DNA from: a virus
Virus record (IMG/VR): IMGVR_UViG_3300019742_000005
Span: 1-45,631 of that record
Length of the DNA stretch: 45,631 nucleotides
Strand: one strand, 5' to 3'
Shown here: positions 24,423-32,452 of the stretch, piece by piece
Numbering within the stretch: position 1 is the first letter of the stretch
Layout: every line of letters starts with the position of its first letter
Position numbers and translations under genes: made by a program
Notes under the pieces: model-generated
What the model saw: the letters and a program-made list of their open reading frames with translations, nothing else
What the model was told of the DNA's origin: nothing
The model's database searches: none

Positions 24423-26735
24423 TTGCTATTCAAAGAAAACAAACTAAACAATATACTATCCCTATTTGACGGATTATCTTGTGGACAACTTGCTATAAAT
24501 CATTTAGGAATTGAATATAATAATTACTATGCTTCAGAAGTTGATAAATATGCTATGGCTGTTACAAATTATCGTTATCCAAATACAATACACTTAGGTG
24601 ATATAAAAAATATTATTCCTAAAGAACTTCCTGAAATTGATTTATTGATAGGTGGAAGTCCTTGTTTTGTAGCTGGAACTAAGGTTATATGTAAGAATAA
24701 AATTAAGAATATTGAAGATATAGAAATTGGTGATGAGGTTCTTACTCATAAAAATAGATACAGAAAAGTTTTAGCTATAGGTGGTGATGGTATAAAAGAA
24801 ATACACTCTCTTAAAGCTCATGGGATAGAAGATATTAAATGTACAGATAATCATCCATTTTTTGTAAGAGAATTTAATAAAGATAGTAGTTTTTCAGAAC
24901 CAAAAAAGGTTCAATTAAAAGACTTAAAAGAAAATATCCATTATCTAAAATTAGCAAATCCAAATAATACCTTAGAAATTCCTTTGAATTTAACTAAAAA
25001 TGATTATACTATTATAGACGACGAAATATGGCTACCTATAAGACAAATAAAACCTTTAGATTATTCTGAAAAAATCTATAATATAGAGGTAGAAGAAGAC
25101 CATACATATACAGCCAATAATGTAGTCACTTTTAATTGTCAATCATTCAGTTTCGCAGGTAAAAGAAACGGTATGACAACTAAAGAAGCCTTAGAAATCC
25201 TCTCATTAGAACACTACCTAGAACTAAAAGAACAAAACTTTGAATTTGAGGGTCAATCATATTTATTTTGGGAATATATGAGAATACTCAAAGCCACTAA
25301 ACCTAAATTCTTTCTATTAGAGAATGTAAAGATGACTCAAAAATGGCAAAAGGTTCTAACTGATGCTATTGGTGTTGAACCTATTCTTATTAATTCTGCT
25401 CTTGTTACGGCTCAAAATAGACAAAGATTATATTGGGTAGGTGAAAGACAAGAGGATGGAAAATATAAAGTTGTACCTATTGAACAACCAAAAGATAAAG
25501 GTATTATTCTTAGAGATATTTTAGATTATTCAATTGAAGATTTTTATCCAAAAGATAAAGAAATTACAAAAATAGATAATCATACCTCAAATGTAGGTAT
25601 TAAATGTGTAGCAGGATTTAAAGGTACAAAAAAATGGTTAGAGGATGGTAAAAATCTTCAAAGAAATTTTAGTCAAGGTGAGAGGATTTATTCAGAAGAT
25701 GGTAAAAGTATTACTCTAAGTTCTAATTCAGGTGGTACAGCAGGTAAAGGTTCAATGATTGTAGAGATTAAAGGAAATTGGAAACCTATATTTAAAAAGA
25801 ATTATTGTCAATGGGATTTAAATGGTAAAGGTAATGATTCACAAGACCAAAGAGCTTATTATATGGATGGAAAACACGGTACTATACCATCAAGCTCAAC
25901 TTCATCTAAATGTAAAGTTCTTATTGACGATATTCCAAAAGATATTAAAACTGGTGAATGTAAACTAAAAGAATATAATGAAAATTCGATATGCCATCAT
26001 ATAGCTGATGCAACTGATATTAAAGGTTTTGAATCAGTTAAGAGAGTATATTCCGAAACTGGTAAGTCACCTACTTTAACTTGTAATGGTGGAGGTAATA
26101 GAGAGGTTAAGGTTCTTATTGATGATACAATTCCATCTTTAGAAAATTGGTTAGGAACAAAAGAAGAATATTATGAATTATATCCTAAAATTCTTTGTGG
26201 AGCTTCAAGAGGTCGATATGTTGAGGGTGATAAAGGTGAAACTGAACAAATGCTTGAAATTAGACAAGATGAAAAGACTAATTGTATAACAACAGTCCAA
26301 AAGGATAATTATGTTACTTATGGTTTAGATAAAGGTGATAGAGTGCCATTGAAAGATATTAAAAATGAGTCCTGTACTAAAAATAATAAAGCCTATTGTT
26401 TAACTGCTAGATATGATGGGGCTGTTGCTTGGAACTCGTGCCAAAGAAAACAAAGAACTATGATACCTATTGAGGAAACTGATGAGATAAGCCCTAATGT
26501 ATATAATGGAGTTCGTTATAGAAAATTAACACCACTAGAAACAGAAAGATTACAAACGATGCCGGATGATTATTCTTTAGTACCTTATGGAGATAGAATG
26601 ATGAGTAATTCACAAAGATTCAAAATGATAGGAAATTCCTTCAGCAGAGATGTTATTAGTCATATTATTAGTTTTATGTTTGAGAAAAAGAAACCTAAAA
26701 GTTTAATTGAAGAGATTGATTTGGACGAGTTTTAA
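24423..26735 (+). CDS. Intein-containing, multi-module cytosine-5 DNA methyltransferase, LDEF tail
   Basis: C5 methyltransferase of the type with DNMT3-like motifs: I ILSLFDGLSCGQLA, IV GGSP|CQSFSFAG, VI LLENVKM, VIII SALVTAQNRQRLYW, X MIGNSFSRDV. An intein of 158 residues (81-238) separates the proline and cysteine of motif IV. Splicing would give a 612-aa enzyme and restore PCQ. Between motifs VIII and IX lie about four tandem similar segments (IYSEDGKSITLSSNSGG, RAYYMDGKHGTIPSSS, RVYSETGKSPTLTCNGG, AYCLTARYDGA). They resemble repeated target-recognition modules, so several target sequences are possible. The start is TTG 24423 after AAAAGGA. The C-terminus is EEIDLDEF. Confidence 0.93.
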   Translation: MLFKENKLNNILSLFDGLSCGQLAINHLGIEYNNYYASEVDKYAMAVTNYRYPNTIHLGDIKNIIPKELPEIDLLIGGSPCFVAGTKVICKNKIKNIEDIEIGDEVLTHKNRYRKVLAIGGDGIKEIHSLKAHGIEDIKCTDNHPFFVREFNKDSSFSEPKKVQLKDLKENIHYLKLANPNNTLEIPLNLTKNDYTIIDDEIWLPIRQIKPLDYSEKIYNIEVEEDHTYTANNVVTFNCQSFSFAGKRNGMTTKEALEILSLEHYLELKEQNFEFEGQSYLFWEYMRILKATKPKFFLLENVKMTQKWQKVLTDAIGVEPILINSALVTAQNRQRLYWVGERQEDGKYKVVPIEQPKDKGIILRDILDYSIEDFYPKDKEITKIDNHTSNVGIKCVAGFKGTKKWLEDGKNLQRNFSQGERIYSEDGKSITLSSNSGGTAGKGSMIVEIKGNWKPIFKKNYCQWDLNGKGNDSQDQRAYYMDGKHGTIPSSSTSSKCKVLIDDIPKDIKTGECKLKEYNENSICHHIADATDIKGFESVKRVYSETGKSPTLTCNGGGNREVKVLIDDTIPSLENWLGTKEEYYELYPKILCGASRGRYVEGDKGETEQMLEIRQDEKTNCITTVQKDNYVTYGLDKGDRVPLKDIKNESCTKNNKAYCLTARYDGAVAWNSCQRKQRTMIPIEETDEISPNVYNGVRYRKLTPLETERLQTMPDDYSLVPYGDRMMSNSQRFKMIGNSFSRDVISHIISFMFEKKKPKSLIEEIDLDEF
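24663..25136 (+). other. Mini-intein in C5 methyltransferase (158 aa)
   Basis: Begins CFVAGTKVICKNK (block A, Cys1) and has a block B-type TDNHPFF (His in TxxH). The end shows EKIYNIEVEEDHTYTANN (block F) and VVTFN followed by Cys (block G). No LAGLIDADG or HNH endonuclease is present. The penultimate residue is Phe rather than the usual His; terminal Asn and +1 Cys are intact. The +1 Cys is the methyltransferase's catalytic cysteine. Confidence 0.92.
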
Positions 26736-26753
26736 GTAAACTTTAGATATAAT
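26731..26753 (+). promoter_or_regulatory. Early-type promoter
   Basis: TTTAAGTAAACTTTAGA followed by TATAAT at 26748-26753. It overlaps the stop codon of the upstream methyltransferase. Confidence 0.55.
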
Positions 26754-26767
26754 AAAGGATAAAAGTT

Positions 26768-26775
26768 TATAAATA
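26768..26775 (+). promoter_or_regulatory. T4-type late promoter
   Basis: TATAAATA partly overlapping the left arm of the following hairpin, about 195 nt upstream of the primase-helicase start, so a long leader is implied. Confidence 0.55.
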
Positions 26776-26794
26776 CCTCTAACTATAGAGGTAT
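26773..26794 (+). terminator. Hairpin at start of the primase-helicase leader
   Basis: ATACCTCTA (26773-26781) pairs perfectly with TAGAGGTAT (26786-26794) around a 4-nt loop; AGTATTTT follows. It could end transcripts from the methyltransferase operon or act as an operator beside the promoters. Confidence 0.5.
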
Positions 26795-26820
26795 AGTATT
26801 TTAAAGGTCTTTAGAAGCCA

Positions 26821-26916
26821 TGTTTGTAAATTCATCTGCTGGTTTGGACTTCATTTGTCCATTCCAGAATTTTATGAAGAGCTTTAAGATACTATTTTAA
26901 GATGAATTTACAAACA
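26821..26916 (+). other. Structured leader or origin-like inverted repeat
   Basis: A perfect 17-bp inverted repeat (26821-26837 with 26900-26916) encloses a second, nested hairpin in which 26839-26842 and 26845-26849 pair with 26857-26861 and 26864-26867 across a TTCATTT loop. No gene occupies 26736-26970. It may be a regulatory RNA structure in the helicase leader or a protein-binding site such as a replication origin. Confidence 0.65.
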
Positions 26917-26970
26917 AAAATTCTAAATCTTTTCATCTACTCTTTAGAAATAAAAATTTGGAGAAAATAG

Positions 26971-29739
26971 ATGAAGGATATTGATGTAAAAATCAAAGAG
27001 GATAGACCAAAGATACAAGATTGTTATAGTTTAAGTGTTGGTGTGAACCCATTTAAAAGAAAATGTGGGATTATTAGATTTGAAACATTTAAGGAACTCA
27101 TAGATAAATTAGAAGGAGCTAAAAAACCAATACCTGCTAGTAAATCAAATAAGTTTATGAATAATTGGATTTCAGGTGATTTAGTAAAACCAAAAAATAA
27201 TTATATGTATTTCAAACAAGATAATTTTATAGTCAATGGTAGATTAGTAATACTTGATATTGATGATGGATTAAGTATAGAACAAGCTATATCAATATTA
27301 TCTATTGAAAAACTTAATTACTATCTATATAATTCAACCAATAATGGTAAATTTGGTAAAGAAAAATACAGAATCATTATACCATTAAATGAATCTATAA
27401 CAGATTTCAAAAGACTGACTACTTTATATAAGTCAATGAATGAGATGTTTAATGGAAAATTAGATAAATCTTGTCTTCATGTATGTAGAATTTATTATAA
27501 ACCTGAAAATTGGACGCCTCATATTGATAATAAAACTCCCATAACTGTTTCTCTTTGGAATATTGATAAAAATGATTTAGATGTGGACGCAACAATAGAA
27601 AGATTTAAAGATATGATTCCCATTGAAATCCCTAAAACTGCTATTAGGACAGGTGAAACACTTAACCCTTTGAATAAATTTCAATTGGCAAAGAATGGAG
27701 TTCAAATATCAGAAGATTCAAGAGATTCACTATCAAACATATTAGTTAATTCATTTGATTATATGTATTCTAAAAGTAGAAGAAATAAGCTAGTAAGATT
27801 GGCTGTTAATTTACTCCATGCTGGTAACAGTTTAGATGGAGTTGTTTACTATATGAATAAATCTAATTATTTTGAAAAACACACAGATAGACATCCTAAA
27901 CAATTTTTAGATATTGCATTTGATATATTTCAAAATGAGGGTTCGTCCATTTGGCACACAGTTACAAAAAAATATAAAGAGGATATAGATATGAAAGTAA
28001 AATCACATAAAGAGATATTTAATAAGAGTATTCATTTAGAGGAGGGTAAAATTTCTAACTTGAAAGAATTTAAGGATAATGATATATTCCCAAATGGTCA
28101 AGTATCATTATTAAGTTCACCAACAAATTCAGGTAAAACATTCTTTGTATTAAATGATTATAAAGATAGATTACCAGAAAATGAATGTGTTGTTTTAATA
28201 GTTCCTTTTGTAAACCTTAGGGATGAGTTAGAAAATTATGGAGCTTACATATATAGAAGTCAAGAAACTTTTAATTATCAAGAAGCAAAGAAAGCCAAAG
28301 CTATTGTAGTAGTATATAATTCAGGTGTAGACGCTATTTTATCTATGTGTGGTTCAAATTGTCATGTATTTATTGATGAAGCTCATAACTTCTACAGTTC
28401 TTTTTCTTATAGATTCTTTGCGTTAAATGAATTGTTTCATTTTAATATAACCAATAAAGAAAACATTAAAAAAGTTGTTTTAATGAGTGGTACATATAAT
28501 AGTTCTTATTATAAAAATGATTTTATTGATAATAAAATAGAGGTTACATCTAATAGAGAATCTAAGAATATTCAAATTATAGATACAAAAGATACATACG
28601 GTGTTCTTCTAAAAAATATAGAAAATTCAAAAGGTTCAAAACAAATTATATTTATCAACCACAAAATTAAAGGTTCTCTTATTAAAGACAAATTAAAAGA
28701 GATAAATATAAGTTCGATGCTGTATAATGCAGATACAAAAGAAAGTAAAGAAGTTCTATATTTAACTAAGAATAATAAAATACCTAATAATGTAGATATA
28801 GTTATAATGACTCAAAGTGGAGTAGAGGGTATATCTATTTTAGATGAAGTAAAGAATATACATATTTTAGGATTTTTAGGTACTGATGAAATAGAACAAT
28901 TAAGTAATAGACCTAGAAGAAATTCGGCAGATGTATTTATGTATATAGATTTATTACCGAGCTATGATAGTTTAACAAAAGATATAAACTTAGAAACTAA
29001 AGAAGAAACAAGACTAGAAGAGATGACTGATTATATGCTTTATGGTATAAATAATAATCAAATTCCTCATTCAAAAGAGGATGAAAGAAGAAATGTACAT
29101 ATTACAAGAGATTTAAGTAATGGTATCTTTTATAAAACACCCTTATTAATGGCTTCTTATAAGTACCAAGATGATTTAAATATAGAAAAGGGTAACTTAA
29201 ATATAATGTATTTTGGAGAGCTTTTAAAGGTTAAATATAGATTTAATGTATCTTTTATAAGAGAAACTTCAAAGGCGTCTAAATCTTTAAATTTTACAAG
29301 AGAAGAAAAGATTAAGTATGATTTAAACAGATTTAATAAAGAGGAGTCAAAAGATATAGAATTAGTTAAAAGATTAATAAAACAAGGTAAATTAACAAAT
29401 GAGGATGTTTATAAAACAATAGATATATGTCCAACTAATAAAGACCCTTTTAAAATGATATTAGATACACATTTATATAAGAACAATAAAATAGAAAATG
29501 ATTTTATTAAAAGTAAATATGTAATTGGAGAACTTTATACTAATGAACAAATTAAAATTAAATTTAAGGAGTATGTAGATTATAAAAATGAGTATAATAT
29601 AGAATCAAGAAAAGAGAAATTTAGTATAAATAACTATAAGAGATTGGTTAAATACTTGTTTAAAACAGAAATTAAAAGAGTATGGAACAAAGATAGAACT
29701 AAACTTAATACTCTTTTATATATAGAAAATATTATATAG
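26971..29739 (+). CDS. Primase-like / SF2 helicase fusion protein (922 aa)
   Basis: Large replication protein. The N-terminal 240 residues resemble archaeo-eukaryotic-type primase or plasmid-replication domains: VILDIDDG near 96-101 and KEKYRIIIPL near 130-138 are spaced like their catalytic segments. From about residue 375 an SF2 helicase core follows. It has Walker A SPTNSGKT (about 382-389), Walker B VFIDEAHNF (about 466), motif III VLMSGTY (about 503), IIFINHK (motif IV) and QLSNRPRRN (motif VI, about 641). This order is like viral replication-origin-binding helicases. The C-terminal 200 residues are charged and unassigned. The phage also has a gp61-type primase, so this is a second priming or origin system or acts on another substrate. 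The 5' leader holds an inverted repeat. Confidence 0.78.
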   Translation: MKDIDVKIKEDRPKIQDCYSLSVGVNPFKRKCGIIRFETFKELIDKLEGAKKPIPASKSNKFMNNWISGDLVKPKNNYMYFKQDNFIVNGRLVILDIDDGLSIEQAISILSIEKLNYYLYNSTNNGKFGKEKYRIIIPLNESITDFKRLTTLYKSMNEMFNGKLDKSCLHVCRIYYKPENWTPHIDNKTPITVSLWNIDKNDLDVDATIERFKDMIPIEIPKTAIRTGETLNPLNKFQLAKNGVQISEDSRDSLSNILVNSFDYMYSKSRRNKLVRLAVNLLHAGNSLDGVVYYMNKSNYFEKHTDRHPKQFLDIAFDIFQNEGSSIWHTVTKKYKEDIDMKVKSHKEIFNKSIHLEEGKISNLKEFKDNDIFPNGQVSLLSSPTNSGKTFFVLNDYKDRLPENECVVLIVPFVNLRDELENYGAYIYRSQETFNYQEAKKAKAIVVVYNSGVDAILSMCGSNCHVFIDEAHNFYSSFSYRFFALNELFHFNITNKENIKKVVLMSGTYNSSYYKNDFIDNKIEVTSNRESKNIQIIDTKDTYGVLLKNIENSKGSKQIIFINHKIKGSLIKDKLKEINISSMLYNADTKESKEVLYLTKNNKIPNNVDIVIMTQSGVEGISILDEVKNIHILGFLGTDEIEQLSNRPRRNSADVFMYIDLLPSYDSLTKDINLETKEETRLEEMTDYMLYGINNNQIPHSKEDERRNVHITRDLSNGIFYKTPLLMASYKYQDDLNIEKGNLNIMYFGELLKVKYRFNVSFIRETSKASKSLNFTREEKIKYDLNRFNKEESKDIELVKRLIKQGKLTNEDVYKTIDICPTNKDPFKMILDTHLYKNNKIENDFIKSKYVIGELYTNEQIKIKFKEYVDYKNEYNIESRKEKFSINNYKRLVKYLFKTEIKRVWNKDRTKLNTLLYIENII

Positions 29740-29744
29740 TTACA

Positions 29745-29802
29745 TTTTTTGTTACATTATATCTTATCTATAGGAATAAAGTTTTAAAAAAGTAACAAAA
29801 AA
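29745..29802. other. Inverted repeat after the primase-helicase gene
   Basis: TTTTTTGTTAC (29745-29755) pairs with GTAACAAAAAA (29792-29802) across 36 nt. It could be a bidirectional termination or processing signal; it lies in the 145-nt gap before the next gene. Confidence 0.45.
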
Positions 29803-29820
29803 AATATATAAATTCATCTA

Positions 29821-29844
29821 GGTAAGGTTCTTTAGAACTTTGCC
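29821..29844 (+). other. RNA hairpin upstream of late promoter
   Basis: GGTAAGGTTC (29821-29830) pairs with GAACTTTGCC (29835-29844) using two G-U pairs and a 4-nt TTTA loop. AAATTCATCT just before it also occurs in the 26821 inverted repeat. Confidence 0.45.
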
Positions 29845-29858
29845 CCATTTCAATCAAA

Positions 29859-29866
29859 TATAAATA
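29859..29866 (+). promoter_or_regulatory. T4-type late promoter
   Basis: TATAAATA, 18 nt before the 29885 start, with AAAAAGGA downstream. Confidence 0.6.
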
Positions 29867-29884
29867 AACAAAAAGGAACTAAAA

Positions 29885-30202
29885 ATGAGACTAAAAAGAA
29901 AAGAAATAGTTAAATCAATCGCAACAGAAGAACTAGACTTAATTATCAAAAAATCCCAATTATCAAGAGCAATTCACCTCAAAGAAAAATATAAAATAAA
30001 CGACAGATTTATTGTGAGTATAATCCATTTAGAGGAAAAACTAGATAAACTTTATGAGCTAGAATGGGAAGATGATTATTTAACTGGTTGGATACAAGAA
30101 TTAGAAACAGGTATTGAATTTACTAAACAAAATATGATGGTAGAGGGTGTAGTATTATATGATGGTAGGTTTGATGATTGGAAATGGGAAGTAGAGGATT
30201 AA
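29885..30202 (+). CDS. Hypothetical protein (105 aa)
   Basis: Unrecognised, charged helical N-terminal half and acidic, tryptophan-containing end (FDDWKWEVED). It is behind a late promoter, and its stop shares one base with the start of the following methyltransferase (TAATG), so the two are coupled. It may be a partner of that enzyme, but this rests on position only. Confidence 0.75.
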   Translation: MRLKRKEIVKSIATEELDLIIKKSQLSRAIHLKEKYKINDRFIVSIIHLEEKLDKLYELEWEDDYLTGWIQELETGIEFTKQNMMVEGVVLYDGRFDDWKWEVED

Positions 30203-30966
30203 TGATTGATTTATATAATGGTGATTGTTTGGAAATTATGGATAAATTAATTGAAAAGAATATTAAGGTTGATTCTATAATTACAGATATTCCTTATGGA
30301 ACTACAAATTGCTCTTGGGATTCAATTATTCCTTTTGATGAGATGTGGTTAAGATTAAATAAATTGATTAAACCTAATGGAGCTATTGTATTGTTTGGAA
30401 GTGAGCCTTTTAGTTCTGCTTTAAGAATGAGTAATATTGATGATTATAAATATGATTGGAAATGGAATAAAAAACAAGGTGGTAATCCATTAAACTCAAA
30501 AATACAACCTTTAAAAATACATGAAGATATAATGATTTTTAATAAACACAATTATAATCCAATTATGAGAGTTGGCAAAATGAGAACAAAGGGAGGTGTA
30601 AATAAACAACCTCTTCAAGTAGGTGATATAGATGTAACATATCCTTCATATAAAAATAATCTATACTTTCCAACTTCAATATTAGAAATCACAAATGCTG
30701 ATAGAACTAATAGAGTACATCCAACACAAAAGCCAATTAAATTAATGGAATATTTAATCAAAACCTATACAAATGAAAATGAAACTATCCTAGATTTTAC
30801 TATGGGAAGTGGTTCAACTTTGGTAGCTTGTAAAAATTTAAATAGAAAAGGTATAGGAATTGAGTTAGATAAAGGTTATTTTAAAATAGCTCAAAAGAGA
30901 GTTAATGAAGCTATAAAAGGCTCTAGTTTAGAAATATTAGAAGATATTAACTTAGACGAGTTCTAA
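30202..30966 (+). CDS. Beta-class amino DNA methyltransferase, DIPY variant, LDEF tail
   Basis: Paralogue of the 23614 enzyme. Motif IV here is TDIPYGTTNCSWD (Asp29-Ile-Pro-Tyr32), where the sister has DPPY. Motif I FTMGSGSTLVACK and HPTQKP are intact. The first 85 and last 80 residues are largely shared with the sister, but the middle (about 90-165) is unrelated, as expected for a different target sequence. I start it at ATG 30202, which overlaps the upstream stop and follows AGAGGA; ATG 30178 lies inside the upstream gene. It ends EDINLDEF. A late promoter starts 2 nt after the stop. Confidence 0.92.
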   Translation: MIDLYNGDCLEIMDKLIEKNIKVDSIITDIPYGTTNCSWDSIIPFDEMWLRLNKLIKPNGAIVLFGSEPFSSALRMSNIDDYKYDWKWNKKQGGNPLNSKIQPLKIHEDIMIFNKHNYNPIMRVGKMRTKGGVNKQPLQVGDIDVTYPSYKNNLYFPTSILEITNADRTNRVHPTQKPIKLMEYLIKTYTNENETILDFTMGSGSTLVACKNLNRKGIGIELDKGYFKIAQKRVNEAIKGSSLEILEDINLDEF

Positions 30967-30968
30967 TT

Positions 30969-30976
30969 TATAAATA
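30969..30976 (+). promoter_or_regulatory. T4-type late promoter
   Basis: TATAAATA directly after the methyltransferase stop; the TTTATAAATAATCA context recurs at 34703. Confidence 0.65.
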
Positions 30977-30994
30977 ATCAAAAAGGAACTAAAA

Positions 30995-31399
30995 ATGAAT
31001 CAACCAATAACCGAAAATATCAAATATACAGCCCTACAATTACTCAGAGAAACACAAGCAGAATTAACAAGGATAAATTTTTTAGAAGTTATATCATTAA
31101 TGAGTCCAAATAACCCAAATATAAAAGAAATATATAGTTATGAGGAAAGTCTAAATGATATTACAAATAAGATAGGAGAGTTTATCCAAAAAAATAAAAA
31201 TAAGGTTGATTTTGAAGTTCAGGAAGAACCTAATGAAAATGAGGATGAAGTTCCTAAAGAAGAGATAGAAGATAATTCAAAGAATACTAAAGAAGAGATT
31301 CCGAAAGATTCTAATGATGATAAAAAACCTAAAGATAAACCTAATGAAAAAATTGAAGAGAATGTTTATGTTGTTGATAGTTCTGTTTCGGGTTTATAG
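30995..31399 (+). CDS. Acidic, partly disordered protein (134 aa)
   Basis: Unrecognised. The first 65 residues are helical. Residues 70-120 are Glu/Lys/Asp/Pro-rich and repetitive (EEPNENEDEVPKEEIED, SNDDKKPKDKPNEK) and should be disordered. Late promoter upstream. It lies between two methyltransferase genes and could be a late structural or DNA-mimic-like protein; the acidity is seen, the role is not known. Confidence 0.75.
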   Translation: MNQPITENIKYTALQLLRETQAELTRINFLEVISLMSPNNPNIKEIYSYEESLNDITNKIGEFIQKNKNKVDFEVQEEPNENEDEVPKEEIEDNSKNTKEEIPKDSNDDKKPKDKPNEKIEENVYVVDSSVSGL

Positions 31400-31421
31400 A
31401 TTAAATAAAAAAAGGAAATAA

Positions 31422-32426
31422 ATGATTAAATCAAAATTAGGAATACCTTATATGGGTTCTAAAAGAAGTCTAGCTAAACCAATATTAGATTTTATAATAG
31501 AACAAAATCCAAATGCTAAGTATTTCTATGACCTTTTTGGAGGTGGTGGTTCTATGAGTTTTGAAGCTCTTCAAAGAAAACAGTTCAAAGAAGTATATTA
31601 TAATGAATTAAATACATCTATAGTTAGTCTACTTAATAAAATAAAAGAAGATGGTGTAACAGATGAGTTTTATGAGTGGGTTAGTAGAGAGGATTTTAAA
31701 GAATATAAGAATGATAGTGATTGGAAATCGGGACTTATTCAAACTTGTTGGAGTTTTGGTTCTAATCAAAAAGGTTATCTATATGGTATTCCTAAAGAAA
31801 ATAATAAAAGATTGATGCACAATATAATTGTTAATAGATGTATTAAATCATTAAATATTATAAATGGTAAATATAATTTAAGTATAGAATTAGGCTCAAT
31901 GGATGAAAGTATTAATAATAGAAGGTTAAGAGTACAAAGTTCCATATTTGATATGTTAGATGATGATAATATAGAAGGTGTTGGGAGTTTTATGATTGTT
32001 AAAAATAGTACAAGAAATGTTAGTCAACACCTACAAAATATAGATAAATTGAAGAAAATAGAAAATCTATATAATTTAAAGAACCTAGAGATTTCAAATC
32101 AATCTGCTTTTGATGTAAAAATAAATACTCCAATAGAAGAAACTATAATTTACCTTGACCCTCCATATATAAAAACTGGACAATATAAAGAAAAATTAAA
32201 TCATGATGAATTATACGAGTATATAGAAAATAGTCCATATAAAATCTACATGAGTTCTTACGAAAGCCATTTACCATCTGTATTTCAAATCAATCATAGA
32301 AGTACATTGTCAGCTAAGAATAACAACAAAAAAGTAGTTGAAAAGCTTTTTACTAACACTAAACCTATATTAAATAATTCATCATATAACTATTATTTAG
32401 ATTGTGATATATTAGATGAATTCTAA
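31422..32426 (+). CDS. D12-class N6-adenine DNA methyltransferase, LDEF tail
   Basis: Third Dam/D12-type enzyme. LGIPYMGSKRSLAKPI at the start, SAM motif I FYDLFGGGGSMSFEAL (about 35-50), and motif IV IIYLDPPYIKTGQY with canonical DPPY. At 334 aa it is longer than the other two D12 enzymes; the extra length lies in the recognition region between motifs I and IV. It ends DCDILDEF, like the 21803 enzyme (DGDILDEF) although the bodies differ. AAAAAAAGGA precedes the start. A late promoter begins at its stop. Confidence 0.93.
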   Translation: MIKSKLGIPYMGSKRSLAKPILDFIIEQNPNAKYFYDLFGGGGSMSFEALQRKQFKEVYYNELNTSIVSLLNKIKEDGVTDEFYEWVSREDFKEYKNDSDWKSGLIQTCWSFGSNQKGYLYGIPKENNKRLMHNIIVNRCIKSLNIINGKYNLSIELGSMDESINNRRLRVQSSIFDMLDDDNIEGVGSFMIVKNSTRNVSQHLQNIDKLKKIENLYNLKNLEISNQSAFDVKINTPIEETIIYLDPPYIKTGQYKEKLNHDELYEYIENSPYKIYMSSYESHLPSVFQINHRSTLSAKNNNKKVVEKLFTNTKPILNNSSYNYYLDCDILDEF

Positions 32427-32428
32427 AA

Positions 32429-32436
32429 TATAAATA
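32429..32436 (+). promoter_or_regulatory. T4-type late promoter
   Basis: TATAAATA right after the preceding stop, 16 nt before the intein-containing C5 methyltransferase. The usual AAAAAGGA site reads AAAAATGA here, so translation may be weak. Confidence 0.6.
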
Positions 32437-32452
32437 AACAAAAATGAAATAA

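Noticed and set aside
26821-26916. Hammerhead-type ribozyme or group I intron in the primase-helicase leader
   Set aside because: The inverted repeat is real, but I find no CUGANGA/GAAA hammerhead core and no group I P7-like core, so I call only a structured element.
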